The translations under genes and the position numbers were made by a program. This document shows, piece after piece, positions 49,446 through 58,850 of a DNA stretch of 64,000 nt. Under the pieces are notes generated by a model that worked only from the letters and a program-made list of their open reading frames with translations, searched no databases and was not told the DNA's origin. How positions within the stretch are numbered: the stretch's first letter is position 1; each line of letters starts with the position of its first letter. This stretch comes from Chitinophaga chungangae (GTDB lineage: Bacteria > Bacteroidota > Bacteroidia > Chitinophagales > Chitinophagaceae): positions 1,054,001 to 1,118,000 of the forward strand of contig NZ_JAGHKP010000001.1 in assembly GCF_017742215.1 (NCBI RefSeq). The letters are read 5' to 3'.

Positions 49446-50288
49446 ATGTCCGATCAGGCAACAAAAGACATGGTGCGGCAGAAATATACCGAGATCGCCG
49501 CGCAGGATAAAGATGTGAATGCAGCGTCCTGCTGCGGCTCCGGCTGCTGTTCATCTGAAGTGTACAATATCATGAGCGACGATTATAGTCAGCTGGAAGG
49601 CTACAACCCGGATGCGGACCTGGGCCTCGGCTGCGGCCTGCCCACGCAGTTTGCGCAGATCAAAGCAGGAGACACCGTGATCGACCTTGGCAGCGGCGCG
49701 GGCAACGACTGTTTTATCGCGCGGCATGAAACCGGTGAAACGGGCAAGGTGATCGGTATCGACTTTACGCCCGCCATGATCGAACGCGCCCGGCAGAACG
49801 CGGAGACGCGTGGTTTCAATAATGTAGAGTTCCGGCAGGGAGATATCGAGCAGATGCCCGTTACCGCCAACGTAGCGGATGTTGTGGTCAGCAATTGCGT
49901 GCTGAACCTGGTGCCGAACAAAGCGGGCGTATTTAAGGAAATTTACCGCGTTCTCAAACCCGGCGGGCATTTCAGCATATCAGACATTGTATTGGAAGGG
50001 GAGCTGCCGCAGAATCTCCAGCAGGCAGCGGAGATGTATGCCGGTTGTGTTGCAGGCGCTATTCAGAAAGACGCATATCTTGGCCTGATCGAAAACACCG
50101 GGTTCACCGGCATCAGGATTCAAAAAGAAAAACAGATCGTGATACCGGACGATATTCTAAGCAATTATTTAAACCCCGGGGAGCTTGCCCTGTACAAAAG
50201 CAGTTCTACGGGCATCTTCAGCATCACTGTTTATGCAGAAAAATCAATACAGGAAAAGGATTGCTGCGGCCCGGATTGCTGCAAATAG
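49446..50288 (+). CDS. arsM: Arsenite S-adenosylmethionine methyltransferase
   Basis: Methylates As(III) with SAM, giving methylated and eventually volatile arsenicals, in the cytosol. The 280-residue protein has the SAM motif VIDLGSGAGNDC (about 77-88) and the three arsenic-binding cysteines expected of ArsM: Cys63 (LGCGLP), Cys150 (SNCVLN) and Cys200 (AGCVAG). Additional cysteine clusters at both ends (CCGSGCC at 29-35 and CCGPDCC at 273-279) are typical extras. An ArsR-type operator lies 22 bases upstream of its start, so it can be controlled separately from arsR. Confidence 0.95.
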   Translation: MSDQATKDMVRQKYTEIAAQDKDVNAASCCGSGCCSSEVYNIMSDDYSQLEGYNPDADLGLGCGLPTQFAQIKAGDTVIDLGSGAGNDCFIARHETGETGKVIGIDFTPAMIERARQNAETRGFNNVEFRQGDIEQMPVTANVADVVVSNCVLNLVPNKAGVFKEIYRVLKPGGHFSISDIVLEGELPQNLQQAAEMYAGCVAGAIQKDAYLGLIENTGFTGIRIQKEKQIVIPDDILSNYLNPGELALYKSSSTGIFSITVYAEKSIQEKDCCGPDCCK

Positions 50289-50316
50289 CGCCCTGAAAGG
50301 GAAATACCGCAAACCA

Positions 50317-50424
50317 ATGGTGATTACCCTTTCGGTGATTATTCTCAATATTGTTTTCGGCTTCGATCCGAAATTTACTATCATTAACCTTGTATGGCTG
50401 CTGCCATTTAAAAACGACGAATGA
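50317..50424 (+). CDS. Small membrane protein of the ars operon
   Basis: A 35-residue peptide, MVITLSVIILNIVFGFDPKF then TIINLVWLLPFKNDE, with two short hydrophobic stretches that could form a hairpin in the membrane. Its TGA overlaps the arsC ATG (ATGA), so translation is coupled. It follows arsM by 28 bases. Small proteins of this kind recur beside arsenic genes in Bacteroidota as far as I recall, but no function is known. Confidence 0.6.
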   Translation: MVITLSVIILNIVFGFDPKFTIINLVWLLPFKNDE

Positions 50425-50834
50425 AAAAGGTCTTAGTACTCTGTACGGGAAACAGCTGCCGCAGCCAGATAGCGGAAGGGTACCTGCGGGCGTTTGCCGC
50501 GGGCAAAGCGGAAGTGTACAGCGCGGGCATGGAAACCCACGGCGTCAATCCCCGCGCCGTGACTACGATGGCGGAAGACGGCATAGACATCTCCGCGCAC
50601 ACGTCCAACAACGTCAATGAATACGCCGGTATTCCCTTCGATTATGTGATCACGGTCTGCGACAATGCAAAAGAACGTTGCCCGTATTTTCCCGGCACCG
50701 CGGAACGGTTCCATCACAACTTCCCCGACCCGGCAAAGGCGGCGGGAACCGAAGATGAAATAACACAGGAGTTCCGTGCCGTCCGGGATTTGATAAAAGA
50801 TTATTGCCGCGCATTTGTGCGGGATCATATTTGA
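50421..50834 (+). CDS. arsC: Thioredoxin-coupled arsenate reductase
   Basis: Reduces arsenate to arsenite. The 137-residue enzyme has the low-molecular-weight phosphatase fold with the P-loop CTGNSCRS (Cys8 to Ser15). The redox relay cysteines are Cys80 and Cys87 in VCDNAKERCP, with the same 72- and 7-residue spacings as the staphylococcal thioredoxin-linked ArsC (10/82/89). The conserved Asp of the DP loop is in NFPDPAKA. It is the last identifiable gene of the ars operon and starts inside the preceding small gene's stop codon. Confidence 0.95.
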   Translation: MKKVLVLCTGNSCRSQIAEGYLRAFAAGKAEVYSAGMETHGVNPRAVTTMAEDGIDISAHTSNNVNEYAGIPFDYVITVCDNAKERCPYFPGTAERFHHNFPDPAKAAGTEDEITQEFRAVRDLIKDYCRAFVRDHI

Positions 50835-50852
50835 TAAGACGTCGAAAAGTCT

Positions 50853-51068
50853 TCAGGTCATACCGGCCTGAAGGCCTTGTATTTTTTCACGAATCCAATG
50901 AGGCCCCACACGGTGCACTTTTCTTAAAACTTTTTCCAGCACTTTAAGGTCCTCTTGTAACTTTTCCATCTCAAACTTTTTTTCCGGGTTGTACGACGTT
51001 TGAGCTTGCAGTTGAGGCTGTACTGCAAAAAATAATACCGGGGCTAATATGATGTGGAGAATTTTTAT
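50853..51068 (-). pseudogene. Remnant of an exported protein, perhaps S41-peptidase-like
   Basis: On the minus strand a frame without ATG encodes a signal-peptide-like stretch (KILHIILAPVLFFAVQPQLQA), then a helix EMEKLQEDLKVLEKVLRKVH, and stops after 30 more residues. The helix ending in KVH resembles the N-terminal DLxxLxxxLxxxHPGLY segment of Bacteroidota S41 proteases, but the sequence after it does not continue that family. I infer a truncated or frameshifted remnant. The family call is weak. Confidence 0.35.
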
Positions 51069-51319
51069 TAAAAATTCATGTCGATTCTCAAACTACGGGA
51101 AAATAGCGATTTCTGCAACAGGACGGATGGAAATACTATGAATTTCAACCAGGCCTTACCAAATTCCTGTGTTCCCCATTCCAAATTTCTTCTAAATCAG
51201 TTGCGAGCTTTGCGGAAAAAGCAAAGGACGATCCTGCCATCAACGTTTCGGACCTCGCCGGCGCCTTGCCGGTCGACCGGAAGATAAAGCGGGATACGCC
51301 CGGATTTAAGCGACCAACG
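51069..51319 (+). other. Gene-poor stretch with open but unassigned frames
   Basis: Two overlapping frames run through this region. One leads in frame into the LTA-synthase-like gene with FAEKAKDDPAINVSDLAGAL, which looks protein-like but is not part of that family's N terminus. It may be the end of a lost gene. No terminator for the ars operon with an adjacent T run was found. Confidence 0.35.
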
Positions 51320-53275
51320 ATGTTTTCAATCAGTAATAAAAATTACCGGCTGCTCACCGGTTTCGCCATCATGATCATCGGGCTGTCTGCCCTTTTGCGC
51401 ATAACGCTCCTGTTTATTTCCCTGGAAAACCTGGACCTGACGTTCACGGGCGTATTGAGGATCTTCGGCTTTGGTTTGTTGTTCGACGCCGGCGTGGCCA
51501 CATTTTTCATATTGCCTTACGCCGCATACCTGCTCTTTTTGCCCCTGCGATGGAGCGGGAGCCTGTTTAACCGGATCGTGACATATGTTTTTTTCTTTGT
51601 CACAACGCTGGTGCTGATGTTCTCCTTCTTTGCGGAATTCACCTTCTGGCTTGAATTTGAGAGCAGGTTTAACTTCATTGCGGTGGATTACCTGGTGTAT
51701 ACGTACGAAGTGGTACAAAATATTAACGAATCGTATCCGTTGCCGGTACTGATCACCTGCATGCTGTCGGTGACGGGCATTGTTACCTGGGGTTTTGCCG
51801 CGGCGGGAATGTTCCGGGCGGCATTCCGGGGCAATGCGCCGTTCTTTCGGCGGGCAGGCGTTTTTGTTGTGCTGCTGGGGCTCGCAACGGTGTATGCGCT
51901 CTTTATCGGCAACGGGCTCGCGGAAAAAGGCCGCAACCGGTACCACGACGAGCTGGCAAAAGCAGGCATCTATTCCTTTTTCTCGGCTTTCAAAAACAAT
52001 GAGCTGAACTACGAACAATTTTACCGGCTGATCGGCGACCAGGAAGCTTTCGCCATTACGCGCGCCGGCATGAAAGAAAAGAACAGCGAATACCTGCAGA
52101 ACGGCTCCTCGATCCGCAGGCGCATCCGGGCAGGAGGAACGGAAATTCATCCCAACGTAATTTTGGTAACGATAGAAAGCCTGAGCGCCGATTTTATGGA
52201 GCGGTTCGGCAATTCGCGGCATATTACGCCGGTGCTGGATTCCCTCGCTCGGAAAAACCTGGTGTTCGATCAAATGTACGCCACTGGCACGCGCACTGTG
52301 CGTGGAATGGAAGCCCTGTCGCTGGCGGTGCCGCCAACGCCGGGCAGCAGCATCGTTCGCCGGCCGGAGAACGGGAACCTTTCGACCGTAGGCGCTATTT
52401 TCCGCGCAAAGGGTTATTCAGCGAGCTTTCTCTATGGCGGCGACGGTTACTTCGATAATATGAACCAGTTTTTCGGAAGCAACGGTTACAACATCATCGA
52501 CAAAGGCAGGGGCCTTGTGTTCAGGGACCGGTTTGCCGCCAGCAGAACCGAAATCCCCGATAGCCTGGTCCATTTCCGCAATGCGTGGGGAATTTGTGAT
52601 GAAGATCTGTATGCGGCCGTTATCCGCGACGCCGGGCGGAAGTTCAGGGAAGGGAAACCTTTTTTTGATTTCGTAATGACCACCTCCAACCACCGGCCAT
52701 TTACATACCCCGAAGGCAAGGTGAATTATCCTTCCGGTTCCGGCAGGGAAGGGGCTGTGCAATACACCGATTACGCGATCGGGCAATTCCTGAAGGCCGC
52801 GCAGAAAGAACCCTGGTACCGCAATACCGTGATCATATTCGTTGCCGACCACTGCGCGAGCAGCGCGGGGAAAAACGAGATCGACATCGCACGGTACCAT
52901 ATCCCGGCGGTGGTCTGTAATCTCCCCGGCGGTTATTGCGATTCAATTCCGCAGGTTTGCTCGCAGATCGATCTGTTCCCTACGCTGTTCGGGCTGCTCA
53001 GGTGGAGCTACAACAGCAATCTCTATGGAATGGACGTTCGCCAGCCGGGTTATATTTCGCGGGCGTTCATCGGCACTTACCAAAAACTTGCATACCTGAA
53101 AAACGACAGCCTGGTGATACTTTCGCCGCAGCAACGGGTGGAAACGATGTTGTATTCACCCGCTTCCAATAGCCAGACGCCCGCTGCGGAAAATAAAAAG
53201 ATCGCCCGCGAGGCAATTGCGTATTACCAGACGGCATATTACCTGTTCAAGCATGGCGGGCTGCGTTTAAATTAA
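51320..53275 (+). CDS. LTA-synthase-family membrane sulfatase/phosphoglycerol transferase-like enzyme
   Basis: A 651-residue protein with five N-terminal membrane helices (to about residue 210) and a periplasmic alkaline-phosphatase-fold domain. Metal and nucleophile motifs are visible: VTIESLSADFMERFG (the Glu ligand, as in LtaS), the nucleophile Thr in ATGTRTVRGMEAL, and the distal ligand region FVADHCASS. Gram-negative relatives transfer phosphoglycerol or phosphoethanolamine to glycans or lipids; the exact substrate here is unknown. I chose the ATG at 51320 because it begins just before the first membrane helix. Confidence 0.85.
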   Translation: MFSISNKNYRLLTGFAIMIIGLSALLRITLLFISLENLDLTFTGVLRIFGFGLLFDAGVATFFILPYAAYLLFLPLRWSGSLFNRIVTYVFFFVTTLVLMFSFFAEFTFWLEFESRFNFIAVDYLVYTYEVVQNINESYPLPVLITCMLSVTGIVTWGFAAAGMFRAAFRGNAPFFRRAGVFVVLLGLATVYALFIGNGLAEKGRNRYHDELAKAGIYSFFSAFKNNELNYEQFYRLIGDQEAFAITRAGMKEKNSEYLQNGSSIRRRIRAGGTEIHPNVILVTIESLSADFMERFGNSRHITPVLDSLARKNLVFDQMYATGTRTVRGMEALSLAVPPTPGSSIVRRPENGNLSTVGAIFRAKGYSASFLYGGDGYFDNMNQFFGSNGYNIIDKGRGLVFRDRFAASRTEIPDSLVHFRNAWGICDEDLYAAVIRDAGRKFREGKPFFDFVMTTSNHRPFTYPEGKVNYPSGSGREGAVQYTDYAIGQFLKAAQKEPWYRNTVIIFVADHCASSAGKNEIDIARYHIPAVVCNLPGGYCDSIPQVCSQIDLFPTLFGLLRWSYNSNLYGMDVRQPGYISRAFIGTYQKLAYLKNDSLVILSPQQRVETMLYSPASNSQTPAAENKKIAREAIAYYQTAYYLFKHGGLRLN

Positions 53276-53447
53276 TGGGCAAAGGGGATGATGGGGAGCG
53301 GTACGAAGCCGTGCATATCATTGGCGGCTGGCGGTGAGAGAATGCCTGCCCTTCAGAATTTTGAAAAAAAATAAAAAAATCAAAAAAATCTAATAACTTG
53401 ATCCGTACACGGACTGATATTGTCGTATTTCACATAAACCACTGCAA

Positions 53448-54023
53448 TTGGAAAATACACGATTGTCTGAAATATCCAAACGGATCGAGAACGACGATGA
53501 AAATGCATTCAGGGAGATCTTCGATCTGTTCTATTTTGACCTGATCGCCTTTTCCCGGCAAATCATTGCGGATGGGCAGGCTTCGGAAGACATTGTGGAA
53601 AACGTGTTTATCCGGCTTTGGCAAAACCGCAAGACGCTGGGCAATATCAATAACCTGTCCGCCTACCTTTACACCGCCGTCAAATACGCCTCTATCAATT
53701 ATCTCAAAGCGAGGAAGAACATCAGCGACGTGTCTATCGACGACCTCGACGACCGGGGCCTTTATTCCTTTACCACTCCCGAATCTTCCATGATCGGGAA
53801 GGAAGAGGTGCTCACCATCGAGAATGCCATCAACCAGCTGCCGCCCAAATCGAAGCTCGTGTTTTATCTTGTGAAGGAAAAAGGGCTGAATTGCCGGGAA
53901 GTGGCCAAGATACTGAACTCTTCCGTCCGCACGGTGGAAACCCAGCTTTATCATTCCCTGAAAAAGATCGCCGCTGTGCTGGAAGAAAACCAGGTGATCC
54001 TGCCGCGCCGGAGCAGCCGGTAA
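53448..54023 (+). CDS. ECF sigma factor of the SusCD locus
   Basis: A 191-residue ECF sigma factor of the Bacteroidetes family. Region 2 lies near 20-85 (FREIFDLFYFDLIAFSRQII...ASEDIVENVFIRLWQ) and region 4 near 125-180 (LPPKSKLVFYLVKEKGLNCREVAKILNSSVRTVETQL). The start appears to be TTG at 53448, since no ATG occurs before region 2. It is followed by a FecR anti-sigma gene and a SusC with an STN domain, the standard cell-surface signalling order, so it should activate the downstream operon when the transporter binds its ligand. Confidence 0.92.
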   Translation: MENTRLSEISKRIENDDENAFREIFDLFYFDLIAFSRQIIADGQASEDIVENVFIRLWQNRKTLGNINNLSAYLYTAVKYASINYLKARKNISDVSIDDLDDRGLYSFTTPESSMIGKEEVLTIENAINQLPPKSKLVFYLVKEKGLNCREVAKILNSSVRTVETQLYHSLKKIAAVLEENQVILPRRSSR

Positions 54024-54148
54024 GGTGGCCCCCAGGTATCCCGTTCCCCCTCCAATCCCCGTCCATCCTGCATTACGCATCTTTTCCCGGTTCCCGGAAA
54101 TTTTTTTTCCATCCGACTACGTAAATCGGCCTGTTCCGTTGTCATACA

Positions 54149-55258
54149 ATGGAAGAACTTATCGTCAAGTCCATGCATAGAAGCCGTTTAATTGAATTGC
54201 TCGCAAAAAAGAAAGCAGGGAGCATTTCGCTCAAGGAACAGTTTGAGTTGTCAAAATGGCTGCAGGGGAATGACGACGATAAGGACCTGGCAGCGCAGAT
54301 AGATGAATTGTTTGCCCTGGAATACGGGCCGGAACATACGGACGAAGAGCAGCGGAGCAAGGAAAAAAGCTGGGACCGCGTCATGAAGTCCATGCATTCG
54401 GAAAGCGGCGACGAGCCGTTTTTACCGAAGAAGCGGCAGAACTTTACATGGCGCCGCATCATCCCGCTGGCAGCCGCGTCTATTGTTTTGTTATGCGTGG
54501 TGGGAGCGGGAGGCTGGTATTGGCATTCCGCCAGGGAAGAGGCCCGCGCGGCCCAGAATATCGTCGGCACCGAAAAAGGGTCGCGCTCCAAGCTCACGCT
54601 GCCGGATGGCTCGAGGGTTTGGCTGAACGGGGACAGCAAGATCTCCTACGGCGCCAGCTTCGGCAAAAACAACCGGGAGCTGACCCTCACGGGGGAAGCG
54701 TATTTCGATGTGGCCGGCGACCCTAACCACCCGATGATCATCAGAACGGCCGCCGTCACCATCAGGGTGCTCGGTACCGCCTTCAACGTACGCGCCTACC
54801 CCGGGGAAAAAACCACTGCCACCACGCTGGTGAAGGGGAAAGTACAGGTGTCTGTCAACAATAAAAAAGAACTTAGCTATATGCTGGCGCCGGATGAAAA
54901 ACTCATCATAAAAAACGATTCCGGCCTGCCCGAAGGAACGAATGAAAAACGCAGCAAAAAAGAGTCTACGGAAGAGATAACCAAAATCAAAATAGTAAAA
55001 ACTGATGCAATTCCTGCCGAAGCACAATGGATCCAAAACAAGCTGGTCTTCACGGACCAACCGCTCCACGAAGTAGCCAATATTTTATCGAGCTGGTATG
55101 GCGTGAGCGTTATCGTGCAGGGCGGCGGCGACATGAAAACCAGGCATTATACAGGCATTTTTGAGAATCAAAGTATCCAAAGCGTTATGGAATCACTGAA
55201 AGTAGCCGGCGGTTTCAGTTACAGTATGAAGAACGACACAATTTTGATAGCGCCTTAA
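54149..55258 (+). CDS. FecR-family anti-sigma factor
   Basis: A 369-residue membrane protein. The cytosolic N terminus (1-100) would hold the sigma factor. One transmembrane helix lies at about 110-128 (LAAASIVLLCVVGAGGWYW). A periplasmic FecR domain follows (about 140-250, LPDGSRVWLNGDSKISY and GEAYFDVAGDPNHPM), then a C-terminal STN-like domain (about 290-369, FTDQPLHEVANILSSWYGVSV). It receives the signal from the SusC STN domain. It lies 125 bases behind the sigma gene and 140 before susC. Confidence 0.94.
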   Translation: MEELIVKSMHRSRLIELLAKKKAGSISLKEQFELSKWLQGNDDDKDLAAQIDELFALEYGPEHTDEEQRSKEKSWDRVMKSMHSESGDEPFLPKKRQNFTWRRIIPLAAASIVLLCVVGAGGWYWHSAREEARAAQNIVGTEKGSRSKLTLPDGSRVWLNGDSKISYGASFGKNNRELTLTGEAYFDVAGDPNHPMIIRTAAVTIRVLGTAFNVRAYPGEKTTATTLVKGKVQVSVNNKKELSYMLAPDEKLIIKNDSGLPEGTNEKRSKKESTEEITKIKIVKTDAIPAEAQWIQNKLVFTDQPLHEVANILSSWYGVSVIVQGGGDMKTRHYTGIFENQSIQSVMESLKVAGGFSYSMKNDTILIAP

Positions 55259-55398
55259 ACCAAAATCACGTTGCGTATGATTAGTTAACGATCCCAGTTT
55301 TTTGCAGAAACCGGAGGGAACTCCACGTGCCCTACCGTAAACGATCAACAAACTTCGGCCGTGCAATGCCGGTTGATTTTCAATTGAACTTTTAAGAT

Positions 55399-58300
55399 AT
55401 GACTTACATGTACCGCTATAGCCGAGGCTATATGTTTAAGCAATTGGTTGCCATGAAAATTTTATTTTTTCTTGCGCTCTTTACCGGTTCGTCCCTGCTG
55501 GCAAACGATCTTTCGGGGCAGGACAAGATCACCCTTAACTTCAGCCGCGCGTCCATCGAAAGCGTTCTCCGCACGATACAGGCGCAAAGCAGGTATTCTT
55601 TCGTGTACCAGTCCGAGATGATCCCGCCGGGCATCGAGATCAACATCAACGCCAAAAATGCCTCCATCGATTCGGTGATGACGCAGGTGCTGCGCAACAC
55701 GCCGCTGTATTATAAAAAGATGGAGAACAACGTGATCGTTATCCTCAACCGGCAGGCGCCCGACACGCGGTCATCCTCGCATCCGCCGGTCACCGTCAGG
55801 GGCGTGGTGAAAGACAGGGCGGGCGGCATGATGCCGCTCGTGTCCGTGTATATCAAAGGCACGCAGACGGGCACGGTCACCAATGAAAAAGGTGAGTTCA
55901 GGATCGAGGCTAACCTGTACGACAGCCTCGTTTTTTCGTTTGTGGGCTACAAGCCGCAAACCGTTTTCATCAGCGACAGCCGCCCGTTGAACATCGTGAT
56001 GGACGCGCAGGAAGGCAGCCTTAACGAAGTGGCGGTGGTAGGTTATTCCCGCCAGAAAAAATCCAGCATGGTGGCGTCGGTCACCACCATCAATCCGGGT
56101 GAGCTGCGCATACCGAGCAGCAATCTTACCAACTCCCTCGCCGGCCGCCTTGCCGGCGTAGTCGCCTACCAGCGAAGCGGTGAGCCGGGGCAGGACAATA
56201 CGGCCTTCTTCATACGGGGCATCACCTCATTCGGGGCCTCGGCAAAAAAAGACCCGCTTATCCTCATCGACGGCATCGAGCTTAGCACCAGCGACCTGGC
56301 CCGGCTGAACCCGGACGACATCGCGAGCTTCAGCATCATGAAAGACGCGCTGGCCACCGCGCTGTACGGCGCCAGGGGCGCCAATGGCGTTATTCTCGTT
56401 ACCACCAAAGAAGGGAAGGAAGGGAAAATGAGGGTGGACCTTCGTTTTGAAAATTCCTTCTCCATGCCCACCAAACGGATCGAGACCTCCGACCCCGTAA
56501 CTTTCATGAAAATGCACAACGAATCGGTGAAGACCCGCGACCCCCTCGGGCAAACGCTTTATACCGACGAGCAGATCACCTTCACCGAAATGGGCGAGCA
56601 CAGGGACATCTATCCCGCTACGGACTGGTACAACTCCATGTTCAAAGACGCCACCGTCAACAACCGGCTCAACCTCAGCTTCACCGGCGGCGGAAGCGTT
56701 GCCCGTTACTATGTGGCCGGCACCGTTACAAGAGACAGGGGCAACATGCGCATCGACAAAAAGAACGACTTCAACTCCAACATCGATCTCTACAAATATT
56801 CCATCCGCTCGAACGTCAACATCAACCTGACGAAAACCACGGAAATGTCCACCCGCTTCGTGGCGAATTTCGACGACTATACCGGCCCGATCGACGGCGG
56901 CTCGTCTATGTACCGCAAAGTGATGCAGGCGAACCCCGTTCGTTTCAAGCCCTATTACGAGCCCGATTCCGCGTTCTCCTACGCAAAGCACATCCTGTTC
57001 GGCAACTTCGAAACGGGCAACTATCTTAACCCGTACGCGGAAGCGCTGCGCGGCTACCGCGACTACAGCCGCAGCAACATGCTCACCACCGTGGAGCTGA
57101 AACAAAACCTGGACCAGTTCGTGAAAGGCCTCATGATACGCGGTCTCGTGAATTTCGACCGGCGGTCGGAGTACGCTATTTCCCGCGCTTACGTACCTTT
57201 CTATTATGATGTTTCCGCGTTCGACCTGAAGGACGATTCTTACAGGCTCGTACGCCTCAACCCCAGGGACGGCCGCGAAACGCTGGATTACGACCCCATT
57301 AATACCAGCCGCACCGTATCCAACAGCTTTTATTTCGAAGGCGCCAGCCAGTATAACAACAACTTCGGAAAGAACAGCGTGAACGGCCTGCTGGTGTTCA
57401 CCGCGCGCCAGTTCAAAGAGGGCGCGCCGAATACCATCCAGCTGTCGCTGCCAACGCGCAACGTCAGCCTCTCCGGCCGTTTTTCCTATAACTTCGATTC
57501 GCGTTATCTCGCCGAGTTCGCATTCGGCTATAACGCATCCGAACGTTTTTCCAAGCGGAACCGCTGGGGCTTTTTTCCCTCTTTCGGCGCAGGCTGGGTG
57601 ATCTCCAACGAGCCCATGTTCGCGTCTCTCCGTTCGGTGTTCCGCCAGCTGAAGATCCGCGGCTCTTACGGCATCGCGGGCAACGAGGCCATCGGCAGCG
57701 CATCGGAACGTTTCTTTTATCTCTCCGAAGTAGACCTCAACGCGCCCTACAATGTGAACTGGGGGATCAATATGAACGAAAACCCCGGCGGCATCAACGT
57801 GAGCCGCTATGCGAACGACCAGGTAGGTTGGGAGCGTTCGTTCAAATCCAATCTCGTGCTCGAGTTCAACCTCGTCAACGGCTTTTCGTCCATTATAGAA
57901 GTGTATAAGGAAAGAAGGAAGAACATCCTGCAGGAAAGGATCATTCCCGCCACTATGGGCATTTTGCCGGCGGTAAAAGCCAACCTCGGCGAAGCCGAAG
58001 GCAAAGGCATCGATATCGAGCTGAACTACGACAAGAGCTTTGGCAAAAACCTGCAGCTCACCGGCCGCGGCACCTTCACCTACAGCACCAGCAGGGTGAT
58101 CAAATGGGAAGAGCCGGATTACGGCGCCAACCGCTGGCTGTCGCGCATCGGCACCAACCTCGGGCAAACCTGGGGCCTGATCGCGGAAAGGCTTTTCGTG
58201 GACGACGCAGAAGTGAAGAATTCGCCCAGGCAGGAGTTCGGCGCCTACACCGGCGGCGACATCAAATACCGCGACATCAACCGCGACGGGAAGATCGACG

Positions 58301-58839
58301 CGCTCGACTTCGTGCCCATCGGTCACCCCACCACGCCGGAGATCATTTACGGTTTCGGTTTGTCCGTGGCGTATAAAAATTTCGATGTCAACTTCTTCTT
58401 CCAGGGGCTGGCCCGCGAATCCTTCTGGTTCAACCTGGACAATGTAACACCGTTCATCGACGGCGACAACGACGACGGCAGGGTAGGGCAGAACGCTGTG
58501 ATGAAGGCCATTGCGAACGATTATTGGTCTGAATCGGACCGCGACCCCTACGCTTTCTGGCCGCGCCTCGCCAACTACCGGATCGAGAACAACCGGCAGC
58601 ATAGCACCTGGTTCATGCAGAACGGTTCCTTCCTGCGGCTTAAATCAGTAGACATCGGTTACACGCTCCCCAACAAATGGCTGAAGAGATACAAGGTGAG
58701 CAACCTGCGTCTCTACGCCAGCGGTTCCAACCTGGGATTATGGAGCGCGTTCAAGCTCTGGGACCCCGAAATGGCGGGCTCCGGGTTCGACTATCCCCTG
58801 CAGAAAGTGTATAACGTAGGATTTAACATAAGCCTGTAA
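55399..58839 (+). CDS. SusC/RagA-family TonB-linked transporter with STN signalling domain
   Basis: A 1146-residue outer-membrane importer for oligosaccharides or peptides. After a signal peptide (about 10-35) comes an STN domain (about 45-120, LNFSRASIESVLRTIQAQS), a carboxypeptidase-like domain (about 130-210), and a plug (about 215-335, LAGRLAGVVAYQRSGEPGQD and FFIRGITSFG). The barrel ends in VYNVGFNISL. The STN domain marks it as the sensor that signals to FecR. A SusD gene follows 11 bases later. The glycan is unknown; no glycoside hydrolase lies in the window. Confidence 0.95.
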   Translation: MTYMYRYSRGYMFKQLVAMKILFFLALFTGSSLLANDLSGQDKITLNFSRASIESVLRTIQAQSRYSFVYQSEMIPPGIEININAKNASIDSVMTQVLRNTPLYYKKMENNVIVILNRQAPDTRSSSHPPVTVRGVVKDRAGGMMPLVSVYIKGTQTGTVTNEKGEFRIEANLYDSLVFSFVGYKPQTVFISDSRPLNIVMDAQEGSLNEVAVVGYSRQKKSSMVASVTTINPGELRIPSSNLTNSLAGRLAGVVAYQRSGEPGQDNTAFFIRGITSFGASAKKDPLILIDGIELSTSDLARLNPDDIASFSIMKDALATALYGARGANGVILVTTKEGKEGKMRVDLRFENSFSMPTKRIETSDPVTFMKMHNESVKTRDPLGQTLYTDEQITFTEMGEHRDIYPATDWYNSMFKDATVNNRLNLSFTGGGSVARYYVAGTVTRDRGNMRIDKKNDFNSNIDLYKYSIRSNVNINLTKTTEMSTRFVANFDDYTGPIDGGSSMYRKVMQANPVRFKPYYEPDSAFSYAKHILFGNFETGNYLNPYAEALRGYRDYSRSNMLTTVELKQNLDQFVKGLMIRGLVNFDRRSEYAISRAYVPFYYDVSAFDLKDDSYRLVRLNPRDGRETLDYDPINTSRTVSNSFYFEGASQYNNNFGKNSVNGLLVFTARQFKEGAPNTIQLSLPTRNVSLSGRFSYNFDSRYLAEFAFGYNASERFSKRNRWGFFPSFGAGWVISNEPMFASLRSVFRQLKIRGSYGIAGNEAIGSASERFFYLSEVDLNAPYNVNWGINMNENPGGINVSRYANDQVGWERSFKSNLVLEFNLVNGFSSIIEVYKERRKNILQERIIPATMGILPAVKANLGEAEGKGIDIELNYDKSFGKNLQLTGRGTFTYSTSRVIKWEEPDYGANRWLSRIGTNLGQTWGLIAERLFVDDAEVKNSPRQEFGAYTGGDIKYRDINRDGKIDALDFVPIGHPTTPEIIYGFGLSVAYKNFDVNFFFQGLARESFWFNLDNVTPFIDGDNDDGRVGQNAVMKAIANDYWSESDRDPYAFWPRLANYRIENNRQHSTWFMQNGSFLRLKSVDIGYTLPNKWLKRYKVSNLRLYASGSNLGLWSAFKLWDPEMAGSGFDYPLQKVYNVGFNISL

Positions 58840-58850
58840 AAAGATTACAT

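Noticed and set aside
50851..50886. Terminator for the ars operon (CTTCAGG/CCTGAAG stem)
   Set aside because: The stem is only 7 bp and the T run lies about 12 bases away; too weak to call.
56227..58602. 791-codon minus-strand frame opposite susC
   Set aside because: Shadow of susC created by third-position GC bias.
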